From positions 18,627-82,626 of the forward strand of contig CAYQXV010000009.1 in assembly GCA_964421675.1 (NCBI GenBank): DNA of 64,000 nt, given 5' to 3'. This DNA is from CALLPQ01 sp964421675. GTDB taxonomy: Bacteria; Pseudomonadota; Alphaproteobacteria; Caulobacterales; Parvularculaceae. Below, piece after piece: positions 1-8,527 of this stretch. How positions within the stretch are numbered: the first letter of the stretch is position 1; each line of letters begins with the position of its first letter. The notes under the pieces were generated by a model. The model had not been told where the DNA came from. It did not search any database and was given only the letters and a program-made list of their open reading frames with translations. A program made the position numbers and the translations under genes.

Positions 1-269
1 CTCGCCGTTTCAAGACCAAGGTGGGTGAGGTTGATATTATTGCGCGGCGCAGGGACGTTCTTGTGTTTGTTGAAGTAAAATTCCGACAAACCACCGATGA
101 GGCCATTCGCGCCGTTACCCCCGCCAGCCAGAAACGGATTGGCCGGGCGGCGCAAGCGTTCATTGCCCGCAATGGCGATGCGCAGTCCTTAGGGGTGCGT
201 TATGATGTTATCGCCATGGGCCGGTGGCGTCTTGTGCATCTTCGAGATGCTTGGCGCGACAAGAATTAG
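1..269 (+). CDS. yraN: YraN/UPF0102 family protein, 5' end outside window
   Basis: C-terminal part of a small UPF0102 (YraN-like) protein whose fold resembles Holliday-junction resolvase type nucleases. The frame is open from the window edge and reads RRFKTKVGEVDIIA, then VFVEVKFR. The family hallmark (GE-D-IA followed by FVEVK) is present, so the nuclease-like core is intact and only the first few dozen residues are missing. The stop is at 267-269. Biochemical function in the family is not established. In alphaproteobacteria yraN commonly sits near rsmI and gshB, and gshB follows here at 2362, which supports the call. Confidence 0.85.
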   Translation, partial: RRFKTKVGEVDIIARRRDVLVFVEVKFRQTTDEAIRAVTPASQKRIGRAAQAFIARNGDAQSLGVRYDVIAMGRWRLVHLRDAWRDKN

Positions 270-305
270 GGTTGGATAGGAGCTTGGGGTTATCCCTAAA
301 ATGCT

Positions 306-333
306 AAACGGCGACCGTTTGGCCGCCGTTTTC
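306..333 (+). terminator. possible rho-independent terminator after yraN
   Basis: Inverted repeat AAACGGCG (306-313) and CGCCGTTT (324-331) with a 10-base loop, 37 bases after the yraN stop. The T run is only four bases, so it is a weak terminator candidate. Confidence 0.35.
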
Positions 334-773
334 CCCCGCCGAGCTAAATGTGTTAGATGCTTTAGGCGATCTGATTCGCTGAACAGGATCTCTAACACTC
401 AAATTTGGAATTCGATTAAAACCCTAAAATCGGCAAAATAGACAATGCCCGTCTAGATAGACGTAATGGTCGGCCTCCCCCTTGGCGCGAATCCCCCCCG
501 AAATGCGTCGCCGCCGACATTACGTAGCCTATAAATCACCCAAAAAAATGAAGGATGATATCCCCTATTCATGGGATATTTGAATTTAATATGATATTTA
601 TATTCCAAATACAACGTTTTTTGGGGTGTTCGCTGCGAAATTGGCGCGATGGGTTTGACCGCGACCCATCTAAAATTAACAAGCTATTACGGGACTTACA
701 CGTAAAAGCGGTAGAGAGAATTTGTTTACCCCTTGAGTTTGGCTGGAAATGTCAACAACATGAAGATACCGAC

Positions 774-806
774 AGTATGTTTGAGCTAAATCATACTACC
801 AGTATG
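774..806. promoter_or_regulatory. candidate TetR operator
   Basis: Three copies of one half-site lie just before the TetR gene: AGTATG at 774-779, CATACT at 792-797 and AGTATG at 801-806. The last two form the perfect palindrome CATACT-ACC-AGTATG. Position 20 bases before the GTG start fits autorepression by the adjacent TetR protein. This is inference from position and symmetry. Confidence 0.55.
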
Positions 807-825
807 CAGCCCGACGGATATTGAT

Positions 826-1443
826 GTGAGTGAAGGTAAAAAATCAGTCGCCGCCCCGCAGCGGCAAAAGGCCCAACTTACGCGGGAGGCGCTATTGCGG
901 GCGGCCCGCGAGAAGTTCACCGTTGATGGGTATGTGGGCTCCAGTCTGGATGCGATCGTTAAGCATGCGGGTGTCACTAAGGGCGCGCTGTTTCACCATT
1001 TTAAGGATAAGGCCGACTTGTTCCTGCAGGTCATGTTGGGCCTTGAGCAAGAAATGAATATGACCGCCAACAAGGCGGCGGTGGAAATTGGCCGGGCAAA
1101 CATGCCTGATAACCCCTTTGCGGGCTTTATTGCAGGGTGCGGTGTGTATTTTGATTATTCTGCGCGCCAGGATTATCGCCGCATAGTTATGATGGACGGT
1201 GCAGCGGTGATTGGTGAATTTGAGTGGCGCCGTATTGATTCCGAATTGGGAATGAAGACCATCAATAGTGGGCTGCAATTTTTATATGATCAAAAGGCCA
1301 TTCGGACACCGCCAACACCGGCCTTAACGGTGATGATACAAGGCGCGGTCAATGGCGCCGGGTTTGCGATCGCGCGCGGTGATCAAAGCATCCATAAGGA
1401 AGATTTGCTGGCGAGAATTGAGACGACCTTGCGCCTCCTATAG
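826..1443 (+). CDS. TetR/AcrR family transcriptional regulator
   Basis: Probable ligand-responsive DNA-binding repressor of 205 residues. The N-terminal helix-turn-helix is clear (about residues 17-63: LLRAAREKF, then VTKGALFHHFKDKADLF, the classic recognition-helix region). The C-terminal ligand-binding half is not specific enough to name an effector. A GTG start is used because the only nearby ATG, overlapping it, runs into a stop. A palindromic operator candidate sits directly upstream, suggesting autoregulation. No divergent transporter or enzyme is adjacent, so the target gene is unknown. Confidence 0.9.
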   Translation: MSEGKKSVAAPQRQKAQLTREALLRAAREKFTVDGYVGSSLDAIVKHAGVTKGALFHHFKDKADLFLQVMLGLEQEMNMTANKAAVEIGRANMPDNPFAGFIAGCGVYFDYSARQDYRRIVMMDGAAVIGEFEWRRIDSELGMKTINSGLQFLYDQKAIRTPPTPALTVMIQGAVNGAGFAIARGDQSIHKEDLLARIETTLRLL

Positions 1444-1451
1444 TTGGATTA

Positions 1452-1479
1452 TCGGCTCATTCGTTTAGCCGACTTTTTT
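1452..1479 (+). terminator. rho-independent terminator after the TetR gene
   Basis: TCGGCT (1452-1457) pairs with AGCCGA (1467-1472) across a 9-base loop and is followed by C and six T residues, beginning 8 bases after the stop codon. Confidence 0.65.
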
Positions 1480-1629
1480 CTCAATTTTGTTTCCCGGCTT
1501 TGTGTCCCGACTTTGTTTATCGACAGGCATGGTGGTTTTTTGATAGGCTTTTAACGATGCTATTCTTGCTCGCCCAGCCGAATTGCGTCATGTAGCCTGC
1601 AAATCATTCTTCTGAATATGGAGGGGCCA

Positions 1630-2199
1630 ATGTCCCGCTTTCACCCATTTGTCTTTGTTTTGATCCTGACAGTCTTGATGCTTAGCGTGTCGGGCTGTGC
1701 CTCCAGCCGTTCCTTTGGGGCCAATCTTGATGATGCTTCGGCGGATACCTCAATCAAAAGGCTCCTTCTGTTTGATCGCTCCCATGATTATTCAGATATT
1801 GATCTGACGGTTTTTGAAGGCCGGGTGATGTTAACCGGCACCATGCGCTCTCCTGACGGACAGGCACGTTTGGTGGAAAATGCGTTTAAAGCGCCAAATG
1901 TGGTTCAGGTAATTGATGAGACGATCATTTCCAACAAAACCCGGATCCCTGATGGATTACGCGATACCCGGATTGATCAGGCCTTGCGGGCAAAGCTGGT
2001 GACAGATCGCGGTGTAACCAACCGCAACTTCAAGATCGCCGTCTCCAACAGCACAATTTATCTTCTCGGTGTCGCCCGTGATGAGACTGAGCTGTCGCGC
2101 GTATTTAATCATGCAAAAGCGACCAGCGGCGTGCGCCGTGTGGTCAGCCACATCCTTTATCAGGATGATCCGGGCCGTCACGCACGCACCCATAATTAG
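1630..2199 (+). CDS. BON-domain lipoprotein
   Basis: Envelope lipoprotein of about 189 residues. The start is placed at ATG 1630, preceded by a strong GGAGGGG ribosome-binding site; an ATG at 1618 in the same frame would lie on top of that site. The N-terminus is a type II signal (hydrophobic stretch then VSGC lipobox, Cys about residue 23). Two BON domains follow, about residues 40-100 and 110-175, as in OsmY and DolP-like proteins, which bind membranes or help keep the outer membrane intact. A BON lipoprotein between yraN and gshB recalls the yraN-yraP (dolP) neighbourhood of enterobacteria. The precise role here is inferred. Confidence 0.85.
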   Translation: MSRFHPFVFVLILTVLMLSVSGCASSRSFGANLDDASADTSIKRLLLFDRSHDYSDIDLTVFEGRVMLTGTMRSPDGQARLVENAFKAPNVVQVIDETIISNKTRIPDGLRDTRIDQALRAKLVTDRGVTNRNFKIAVSNSTIYLLGVARDETELSRVFNHAKATSGVRRVVSHILYQDDPGRHARTHN

Positions 2200-2361
2200 G
2201 CGCTGATCTTAACCCGCCCGTTCTTATTTGCGCTGCACGAGGCCAGAATTGCTTGTGATGATGTTGCACTTGCTTATATGAACGCAAGCGCCTTTGGCCT
2301 ATGCTGATCTTCCTAGTATGGCTTGGGCGCGTATCATATTTTTAGTGCTTGATGAGGTCTC

Positions 2362-3312
2362 ATGGTTTCCCTGAAAAACCGCATTGTTGTTTTGCAGATG
2401 GATCCCCTCGATGAGGTGGATATTGATGGGGATACCAGCTTCGATCTGGCCCTTGAGGCGTATAATCGCGGGGCGACGATCTGGACATACCAGCCTGATG
2501 ATCTGATATTTCTCAATGGTCGTGTCAGTGCGTTTGCGCGCCGGGTTACCCGGCTAGAGCGAATTAAGGGAAACCACGTCAGTTTTGATGCGCCGGTATT
2601 ACTCGACCTTCACACGGTTGACGTCATCTTGGTGCGTCAGGACCCCCCCTTCAATATGGCCTATTTAACCGCCGCGCAGCTGCTCGAACGGGTGCAACCC
2701 GGCGTGCTGGTTTTAAATGACCCGCAGGGCATTCGCGACGCGCCGGAAAAACTATTCGTTACAGATTTTCAGGATCTAACCCCTCCCACATTGATCACGC
2801 TCAATATTCAGGCGGTCCAAGATTTCCGGTCTGACCATGGCGATATCGTCTTGAAACCGCTTTATGGAAATGGCGGCGCCGGGGTGTTTTTGGTGCGCCA
2901 TGATGACGGCAATTTTAATACGATTGTTGAGCAATTTATTGAGCACTACCAAGAGCCAATGATTGCCCAAAAATTCCTGAAAGATGTCTCCGCAGGCGAT
3001 AAGCGCATTATCCTGATCGACGGCGAACCGGTGGGGGCGATTAATCGCGTTCCGGCCCCGGGCGAGACCCGCTCAAACATGCATGTTGGCGGCAAGGCGG
3101 AGGCTATCGATCTGACCGACCGCGACAAGGAAATATGTAGCCGGATTGGACCGGCCCTCAAATCGCGCGGGCTGGTTTTAACCGGCATCGATGTCATTGG
3201 GTCCTGGCTCACCGAAATTAATGTCACTTCTCCAACGGGCGTGCAGGAGGTTCGCCGGTTTGGCGGGGCGGATATCTCCGCCCTCTTTTGGGACTGGGTT
3301 GAGCGCCAATAA
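2362..3312 (+). CDS. gshB: glutathione synthase
   Basis: Joins gamma-glutamylcysteine and glycine with ATP hydrolysis to make glutathione in the cytoplasm. The 316-residue length is normal for bacterial GshB. Visible family features are the N-terminal MDPLDEVDIDGDTSF segment, VRQDPPFNMAYLTA, LNDPQGIRDAPEKLF, and the ATP-grasp core LKPLYGNGGAGVFLV (about residues 163-177), followed by the C-terminal INVTSPTGVQE metal/substrate segment. ATG 2362 starts the conserved N-terminus. It stands alone, with the glycosyltransferase beginning 34 bases later. Confidence 0.96.
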   Translation: MVSLKNRIVVLQMDPLDEVDIDGDTSFDLALEAYNRGATIWTYQPDDLIFLNGRVSAFARRVTRLERIKGNHVSFDAPVLLDLHTVDVILVRQDPPFNMAYLTAAQLLERVQPGVLVLNDPQGIRDAPEKLFVTDFQDLTPPTLITLNIQAVQDFRSDHGDIVLKPLYGNGGAGVFLVRHDDGNFNTIVEQFIEHYQEPMIAQKFLKDVSAGDKRIILIDGEPVGAINRVPAPGETRSNMHVGGKAEAIDLTDRDKEICSRIGPALKSRGLVLTGIDVIGSWLTEINVTSPTGVQEVRRFGGADISALFWDWVERQ

Positions 3313-3346
3313 GAATGACCAAAAGCCCGGCCATACTTATCGCTAA

Positions 3347-4711
3347 GTGACCATTTTGGGGCGGCACGTGCAAACAGAACAGCCAGCCATATCTTCATTG
3401 CCCGGTATGACCGATGCGCGCTGTGCGCCAGTGCATAAGTGCACCGAGAGCAGGCGCTCAAGTACAAAACTGCGCATCGCGCTGTTTTCCGGGAACTACC
3501 ATAATGTCGTCGATGGTCCCGCAAGGGCGCTGAACCGGTTAGTGGGCTGGCTCATCGATCAAGGCCATAATGTTCGTATATTTGCGCCGACCATCGATCA
3601 ACCAGCCATACCGCCAACCGGGACTGTGATCTCGGTGCCTTCAATTGCGATACCTGGGCGCGGTGAGTATCGACTGGCATTTGGGATTGATGCGAAACCC
3701 AATGGGGTAAGCAATCCGCCCGCAGGCTTTAGGCCCACGGGAACGATACGATCACAGCTTGATGATTTCGCACCCGATATAATTCACCTAACGGCCCCGG
3801 ATCGCCTTGGATTCTCCGCGCTGGACTATGCTCATGCATCCTCAATCCCGGCCGTCGCATCCTTTCACACACGGTTCGATGAATATTTACGGTATTACCA
3901 TATTGGCTTTTTACAGCCCGTCATGCGCACTTTGATGCGCAGTTTTTATGGCCGGTGTGAGCATGTTTATGTCCCATCGCGCTCAATGGCGCAGAATTTA
4001 CGGAACCAAAAAATCGGTCGCGATATTCGCTTCTGGGCGAGGGGGGCCGATCATTCGCAATTTTCGCCAACTCACCGCGATATAGGCTGGAGACGTCAAA
4101 ACGGCATAAAAGACAAAGATGTTGCGATCCTCTTTGTTGGCCGAATTGTCCGCGAAAAGGGTCTGGATGTGTTTGCCCAGACAATCCGCCGGGCGCACCG
4201 GGTAAACCCCGCCATCAAAGCGTTGATCGTTGGACAAGGCCCCGAACGGGCCCGCTTTGCCAATTTGCTACCGGTAAATAGTATTTTCACCGGATATCTT
4301 GGCGGCAATGATTTGGCGCGCGCCTATGCGAGTGCTGATATATTTTTGAACCCAAGTTCTACCGAAACCTTTGGAAATGTGACGCTTGAAGCGATGGCAT
4401 CGGGTTTACCAACAGTTTGCGCGGCAGCATCGGGCACGGTCTGTCTGGTCCAACCAGGCATTACTGGTCTTACGGGCGCGCCGACGGCAAAAAGCCTGGC
4501 CCCATTGGTGCAGCATTTGGCCGCCAATGCCAGTGAGCGCAAAAAGATGGGGACTGCCGCCCGTCTGGCCAGCAAATCCTATGATTGGGAGGAAATATTC
4601 GCGGGGCTTTTGGCCGATTATCATGCGGCGATATTGTCATATCGCGACCGCGAAAAAGCGCCTATCGCTTACCGACAGTCAAACAATTGTGATCGTAGCG
4701 CTGTAGACTAA
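3347..4711 (+). CDS. GT4-family glycosyltransferase
   Basis: Retaining GT-B glycosyltransferase, probably acting on a membrane lipid or envelope glycan. The catalytic body starts near residue 42 (LRIALFSGNYHNVVDGPARAL) and ends with the GT4 nucleotide-sugar site, FLNPSSTETFGNVTLEAMASG (E-x7-E type motif) around residues 335-355. The sequence pattern, including VDGPARAL and ASFHTRFDEYLRYY, resembles the SqdX/MgtA and alpha-mannosyltransferase branch. The donor cannot be told from sequence. The start is uncertain: GTG 3347 gives 454 residues, while ATG 3407 removes 20 unconserved residues. No partner gene such as sqdB is nearby. Confidence 0.85.
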   Translation: MTILGRHVQTEQPAISSLPGMTDARCAPVHKCTESRRSSTKLRIALFSGNYHNVVDGPARALNRLVGWLIDQGHNVRIFAPTIDQPAIPPTGTVISVPSIAIPGRGEYRLAFGIDAKPNGVSNPPAGFRPTGTIRSQLDDFAPDIIHLTAPDRLGFSALDYAHASSIPAVASFHTRFDEYLRYYHIGFLQPVMRTLMRSFYGRCEHVYVPSRSMAQNLRNQKIGRDIRFWARGADHSQFSPTHRDIGWRRQNGIKDKDVAILFVGRIVREKGLDVFAQTIRRAHRVNPAIKALIVGQGPERARFANLLPVNSIFTGYLGGNDLARAYASADIFLNPSSTETFGNVTLEAMASGLPTVCAAASGTVCLVQPGITGLTGAPTAKSLAPLVQHLAANASERKKMGTAARLASKSYDWEEIFAGLLADYHAAILSYRDREKAPIAYRQSNNCDRSAVD

Positions 4712-4804
4712 GCGAGCCGGGAAACGATTGTATAGCTTTTTAAATCGCAGGTGCTTTTCCCCGTGCTCCGAATTCGCTAGACACAATAGGAATGGACGGC
4801 CATT

Positions 4805-4825
4805 GGGCCGGCCGGGCCCCTTTTT
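4805..4825 (+). terminator. possible terminator between the glycosyltransferase and lptF
   Basis: GGGCC (4805-4809) and GGCCC (4815-4819) with a 5-base loop are followed by C and five T residues. It would end the upstream transcript before the lptFG genes. Confidence 0.45.
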
Positions 4826-4851
4826 GGGCATAACAGAAAACCAGAGTCTCC

Positions 4852-6060
4852 ATGGGCCTAATCGACCGTTACATTTTACGCGCCGTTATGACGCCCTTGA
4901 TTCTGGCCCTTTGCGTGGCGGGGATGTTGCTGCTGCTTGAGCAGATGTTGCGATTGTTCGACTTTGTCCTTGCCGAACAAGGACCCGTCGAAGTGGTCTG
5001 GCGCATGCTCGCGAATTTGATGCCCCATTATCTGGGTCTGGCTCTTCCCTTGGGAGTATTTCTCGGGATCATGCTGGCATTTCGCAGCCTGTCGCTTTCC
5101 AGCGAGCTTGATGCCATCAGTTCCAGCGGCATTTCCTTCGCGCGTATGTTGCGCCCGGTCTATGGTCTGGTGGTGATCTTGTTGATCGTCGATTTTCTGC
5201 TGGTTGCCTATGTCCAACCCTTTGGACGATATCAATATCAACAAATACGCTATGACGTAACGAGCGGGGCTTTTGGCTTTCGGATTCAGTCCGGTGAATT
5301 TATCGAGCTTGATGACGGCGTCACGATCCGGCTTGGTTCCATTAATCGCGAGACCCGTGAGGCGCAGGATGTTTTCCTTGAACGGGTAAGCGAGCTTGGG
5401 GAGCGCAATACGATTACTGCAAAGCGCGGTGCGCTTTCGGCCTCGCCCGATCTTAGCGTTTTGAACATGAAGCTTTTTGACGGTCTGAATGTTATTCTGG
5501 ATGATGACGGTAAAAAAATTAAAGCGGTGGCCTTTGGTGAGTTTGATCTGACATTGGATCTTCCCTCCGCCGATGTTTTTCGAAGTCGCGGTATTGATGA
5601 CCCTCGCGAGGTTTTGTTTCCCGAACTCATGCAAACCATTGGCAATGCGCGCGCGGAAAATCCATCGCGCTTTGATGCCCACCGCGCTGCCTTTCATTGG
5701 CGTTTAATGCAGCCCGCAACATTTCTTTTGCTGCCCATCTTAGCGGTGGCCATGGGTGTTACCGGAAGACGGCGCACCTCTAACATTAAGCCAATTCTTG
5801 GTATTGTTTTATTGGTTGCGTTCCATGAAATTATTCAGGAATGGGGGCAGGTGAAAGTGGCTGAAGGCAAATCATCGCCTTATCTTACCATTTGGCTACC
5901 CTTTGCCATCTTTGGCTTTATGAGTTTGGCGTTATATGTTGATTCAATTGATCAAGCGCGCAAAGCTCGATTAACCGCAGGTAATCAAAAACCTATTCGC
6001 ATCGCCGCACCGGCAGGCTCGCCAATCAGTGAGCCCTCTTCGCCGGAGGCGCGCTCATGA
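4852..6060 (+). CDS. lptF: LPS export ABC transporter permease LptF
   Basis: Inner-membrane permease that, with LptG and the LptB ATPase, extracts lipopolysaccharide and pushes it onto the LptA bridge. The 402-residue protein has three N-terminal membrane segments (about residues 10-35, 55-80, 100-122), a periplasmic beta-jellyroll-like domain (about 125-270), and three more membrane segments near the C-terminus before a short Pro/Ser-rich tail. This is the YjgP/YjgQ architecture. It overlaps lptG by four bases (ATGA at 6057), indicating translational coupling. Confidence 0.93.
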   Translation: MGLIDRYILRAVMTPLILALCVAGMLLLLEQMLRLFDFVLAEQGPVEVVWRMLANLMPHYLGLALPLGVFLGIMLAFRSLSLSSELDAISSSGISFARMLRPVYGLVVILLIVDFLLVAYVQPFGRYQYQQIRYDVTSGAFGFRIQSGEFIELDDGVTIRLGSINRETREAQDVFLERVSELGERNTITAKRGALSASPDLSVLNMKLFDGLNVILDDDGKKIKAVAFGEFDLTLDLPSADVFRSRGIDDPREVLFPELMQTIGNARAENPSRFDAHRAAFHWRLMQPATFLLLPILAVAMGVTGRRRTSNIKPILGIVLLVAFHEIIQEWGQVKVAEGKSSPYLTIWLPFAIFGFMSLALYVDSIDQARKARLTAGNQKPIRIAAPAGSPISEPSSPEARS

Positions 6061-7148
6061 AAATGATCGACGGTGTATTCACGGCCTATGTCGGCCGTCT
6101 TTTGGTTGTTCGCTTTTTGCTATTGCTGATCATTATTTCAGCGATCTGGCAAATTCTGGATCTGCTAAATCACTCCGACGAGATTATGGCCGTGGACGGC
6201 GCGACGGGTCTTTCTTTGTTGCGATATGTTAAACTTAGTATCCCGCAAATCATTAGCCAATTTATTCCGTTTGCGGCGCTTCTTGCGATTGTGTTCACAT
6301 TGACCAGCCTGTCTATCTCAAGTGAGATTACAACAATGCGGGCGGCGGGCATGTCGGTGAACCGGGTCTTGTTTCCCGTCGGCCTTGTGTGTTTTGCCAT
6401 TGCCATTGGTCATTTTGTTTTTCAGGAATTGGTTGCGGTCAAATCTATCGATCGTCTCGCCTATTGGCGCGCCAACGAATTTGCAATCGAACTGCCACCA
6501 TCCGACAAGGTACGTACAAAATTCCGTCTCAATTTTGACGATCAATTTATCAGCTTTGACAGTGCTGTGCGAAATGACACGCAAACCAAACTTCAAAATG
6601 TGTTTATCTATGAACGCAATGAGTTTTTGATCAGCAAATCAATCACGGCGACAGAAGCAATCTATGAAAATGGCAACTGGATGCTGCACGGCGTATCTGA
6701 AGCTATTTCCGAAACCCAACAAATTATCGAAAAACCGCAAATGGAGTGGCCGATTGCGTTTAATCCTGATTTTCTATTTGCGCTTTCGCTAAACCCTGAT
6801 CGCACAAGGTTGCCCGAGCTTTGGCAAAAAATTGAACAAATGCGCGCCGATAGTGCGGATACGCGCTCGGAAATGACCTCGTTTTTTAGCCGCTTTTCAA
6901 GACCATTGGGCACGCTGATCATGCCCTTGCTGGGGGCGATTGCCGGGTTTGGTATTCACCGGCAGGGGGTCATGCTGGCCCGTGCGGTAAATGGGTCCTT
7001 ATTGGGGTTCACCTATTTTATTGTCGAGAATATTTCGCTAGCGCTGGGCAAGCTCGGCGTTCTACCCGCAATGATCGGTGCTTTTTTCCCGCTGACCTTG
7101 TTCCTCGTCATCGGGTTCACCATTGTATTGGCAATGGAAAGTAAGTAG
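6057..7148 (+). CDS. lptG: LPS export ABC transporter permease LptG
   Basis: Second permease of the LptB2FG complex. The 363-residue protein has the same layout as its neighbour: N-terminal membrane segments around residues 15-33, 58-78 and 98-118, a periplasmic domain to about residue 265, and three C-terminal membrane segments. The conserved coupling region SLSISSEITTMRAAGMS (about 84-100) is the cytoplasmic helix that contacts LptB. The start overlaps the lptF stop. lptB is not in this window. The next gene, mtaB, begins 5 bases later, so the genes may be co-transcribed. Confidence 0.93.
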   Translation: MKMIDGVFTAYVGRLLVVRFLLLLIIISAIWQILDLLNHSDEIMAVDGATGLSLLRYVKLSIPQIISQFIPFAALLAIVFTLTSLSISSEITTMRAAGMSVNRVLFPVGLVCFAIAIGHFVFQELVAVKSIDRLAYWRANEFAIELPPSDKVRTKFRLNFDDQFISFDSAVRNDTQTKLQNVFIYERNEFLISKSITATEAIYENGNWMLHGVSEAISETQQIIEKPQMEWPIAFNPDFLFALSLNPDRTRLPELWQKIEQMRADSADTRSEMTSFFSRFSRPLGTLIMPLLGAIAGFGIHRQGVMLARAVNGSLLGFTYFIVENISLALGKLGVLPAMIGAFFPLTLFLVIGFTIVLAMESK

Positions 7149-7153
7149 CGCCA

Positions 7154-8521
7154 ATGAACCGCGCGCACGAAAAGACAAATCATATGGGTGCTGTACCGCA
7201 AGAAAAACCAAAAACCATTACCCATGGGTGCCGTCTGAACGGATATGAGTCCGAGGCGATGGCGAATTTGGCGCAAGGCGCCGGGCTTTCCGATGTGGTG
7301 ATCATTAATTCATGTGCGGTCACGGCGGAGGCTGTTCGCCAGACCAGACAATCCATTCGTAGGGCCCGGCGCGAGGCACCGTCAGCCCGCCTTGTTGTGA
7401 CCGGATGTGCAGCCCAAATTGATCATGCAAGCTTTGCGCAAATGAGCGAAGTTGATGCGGTCATTGGCAATCATGAAAAGCTGCTTCCCGCAACATGGGA
7501 CTCGATCAGCAACAATTTGCACGCGCACGAAGATAACGAGGCGAGCGAGGACACAACACTTGTTCGGGTCAATGATATTATGGCTGTGCGCGAGACAGCC
7601 CCGCATTTAATTGATGGGTATGGCGACCGGGCGCGCGCATTTTTACAAATTCAAAATGGCTGCGATCATCGGTGTACGTTTTGTATTATCCCTTATGGTC
7701 GCGGCAATTCACGGTCAGTCCCGATTGCGACCGTTGTCGAACAGGCAAAACGGCTTGTTGATGCGGGCCACCGCGAATTGGTGTTGACTGGTGTTGATAT
7801 TACATCCTGGGGCCCCGATCTTGGCCCTGATTTAACGCTTGGAAATTTGGTTGAGAGTTTGCTTGATCAAGTCCCTGACCTTTATCGTTTGCGCCTTTCA
7901 TCAATTGATGGGGCAGAAATCGATGAGCGATTATTTGACCGGCTAACACAAGATGCGCGTATTGCCCCTTATTTGCATCTCTCGTTACAGTCGGGCGATG
8001 ATATGATCTTGAAACGGATGAAACGCCGTCATAACCGTGCGCAGGCGATTGAGTTTTGCCAACGTGCACGCGCGCGCCGCCCGGAAATGGCATTCGGCGC
8101 AGATATTATTGCGGGCTTTCCAACGGAAACTGATGCCATGTTTGAAAACTCACGGCGTCTTATTGATGAGGCCGGGTTGCAATATGTGCATGTCTTTCCC
8201 TATTCCCCGCGCGAGGGAACGCCCGCGGCACGTATGCCCCAGCTAGAGCGTGCTATCATAAAAGAGCGCGCCGCCAGCTTGCGGGAAAAAGGCAAAGCTG
8301 CATTGCACAGTTTTCTTGATGGCCTGATGGGAACTCAGCATACCGCCATTTCAGAAAGCGGTGGGCGCGGGCGTCTGGCAAATTTTGCGAGCGTGCATCT
8401 TGACCATGCCGACGGGCCAGGCGGTTTGATAGATGTTACCATTACCGGGCGGTCCGGCGAGATGTTGACGGCTTCGGCGCACAAAAATGCACCAAGCTTG
8501 TCTATGGTTGAGGGGCACTAA
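7154..8521 (+). CDS. mtaB: tRNA t6A37 methylthiotransferase MtaB
   Basis: Radical-SAM enzyme that converts t6A to ms2t6A at position 37 of ANN-decoding tRNAs. The N-terminal UPF0004 domain carries the three cysteines for the second iron-sulfur cluster (HGCRLNGYESE, INSCAVTAEAVRQ, VTGCAAQ). The radical-SAM triad is C170-x3-C174-x2-C177 within CDHRCTFCIIPYGRG, and a C-terminal TRAM-like region follows. The length of 455 residues (from ATG 7154; ATG 7184 is an alternative) is slightly longer than typical. The order mtaB-ftsY-yciB is usual in alphaproteobacteria. Confidence 0.92.
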   Translation: MNRAHEKTNHMGAVPQEKPKTITHGCRLNGYESEAMANLAQGAGLSDVVIINSCAVTAEAVRQTRQSIRRARREAPSARLVVTGCAAQIDHASFAQMSEVDAVIGNHEKLLPATWDSISNNLHAHEDNEASEDTTLVRVNDIMAVRETAPHLIDGYGDRARAFLQIQNGCDHRCTFCIIPYGRGNSRSVPIATVVEQAKRLVDAGHRELVLTGVDITSWGPDLGPDLTLGNLVESLLDQVPDLYRLRLSSIDGAEIDERLFDRLTQDARIAPYLHLSLQSGDDMILKRMKRRHNRAQAIEFCQRARARRPEMAFGADIIAGFPTETDAMFENSRRLIDEAGLQYVHVFPYSPREGTPAARMPQLERAIIKERAASLREKGKAALHSFLDGLMGTQHTAISESGGRGRLANFASVHLDHADGPGGLIDVTITGRSGEMLTASAHKNAPSLSMVEGH

Positions 8522-8527
8522 GCGACG

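Larger units (their letters stand above)
270..825. other. 556-base intergenic region without a convincing gene
   Basis: Apart from the hairpin at 306-333 and the inverted-repeat half sites at 774-806, nothing recognisable was found. An 89-codon open frame at 555-824 has no family signature, no clear ribosome-binding site and an unlikely composition, so it is not called. Confidence 0.5.

Noticed and set aside
555..824. 89-codon open frame before the TetR gene
   Set aside because: No recognisable domain, no good ribosome-binding site, and it covers the candidate operator region.
4876..5697. 273-codon frame on the minus strand
   Set aside because: Antisense to lptF, whose membrane segments and family signatures are clear; the frame has shadow composition.
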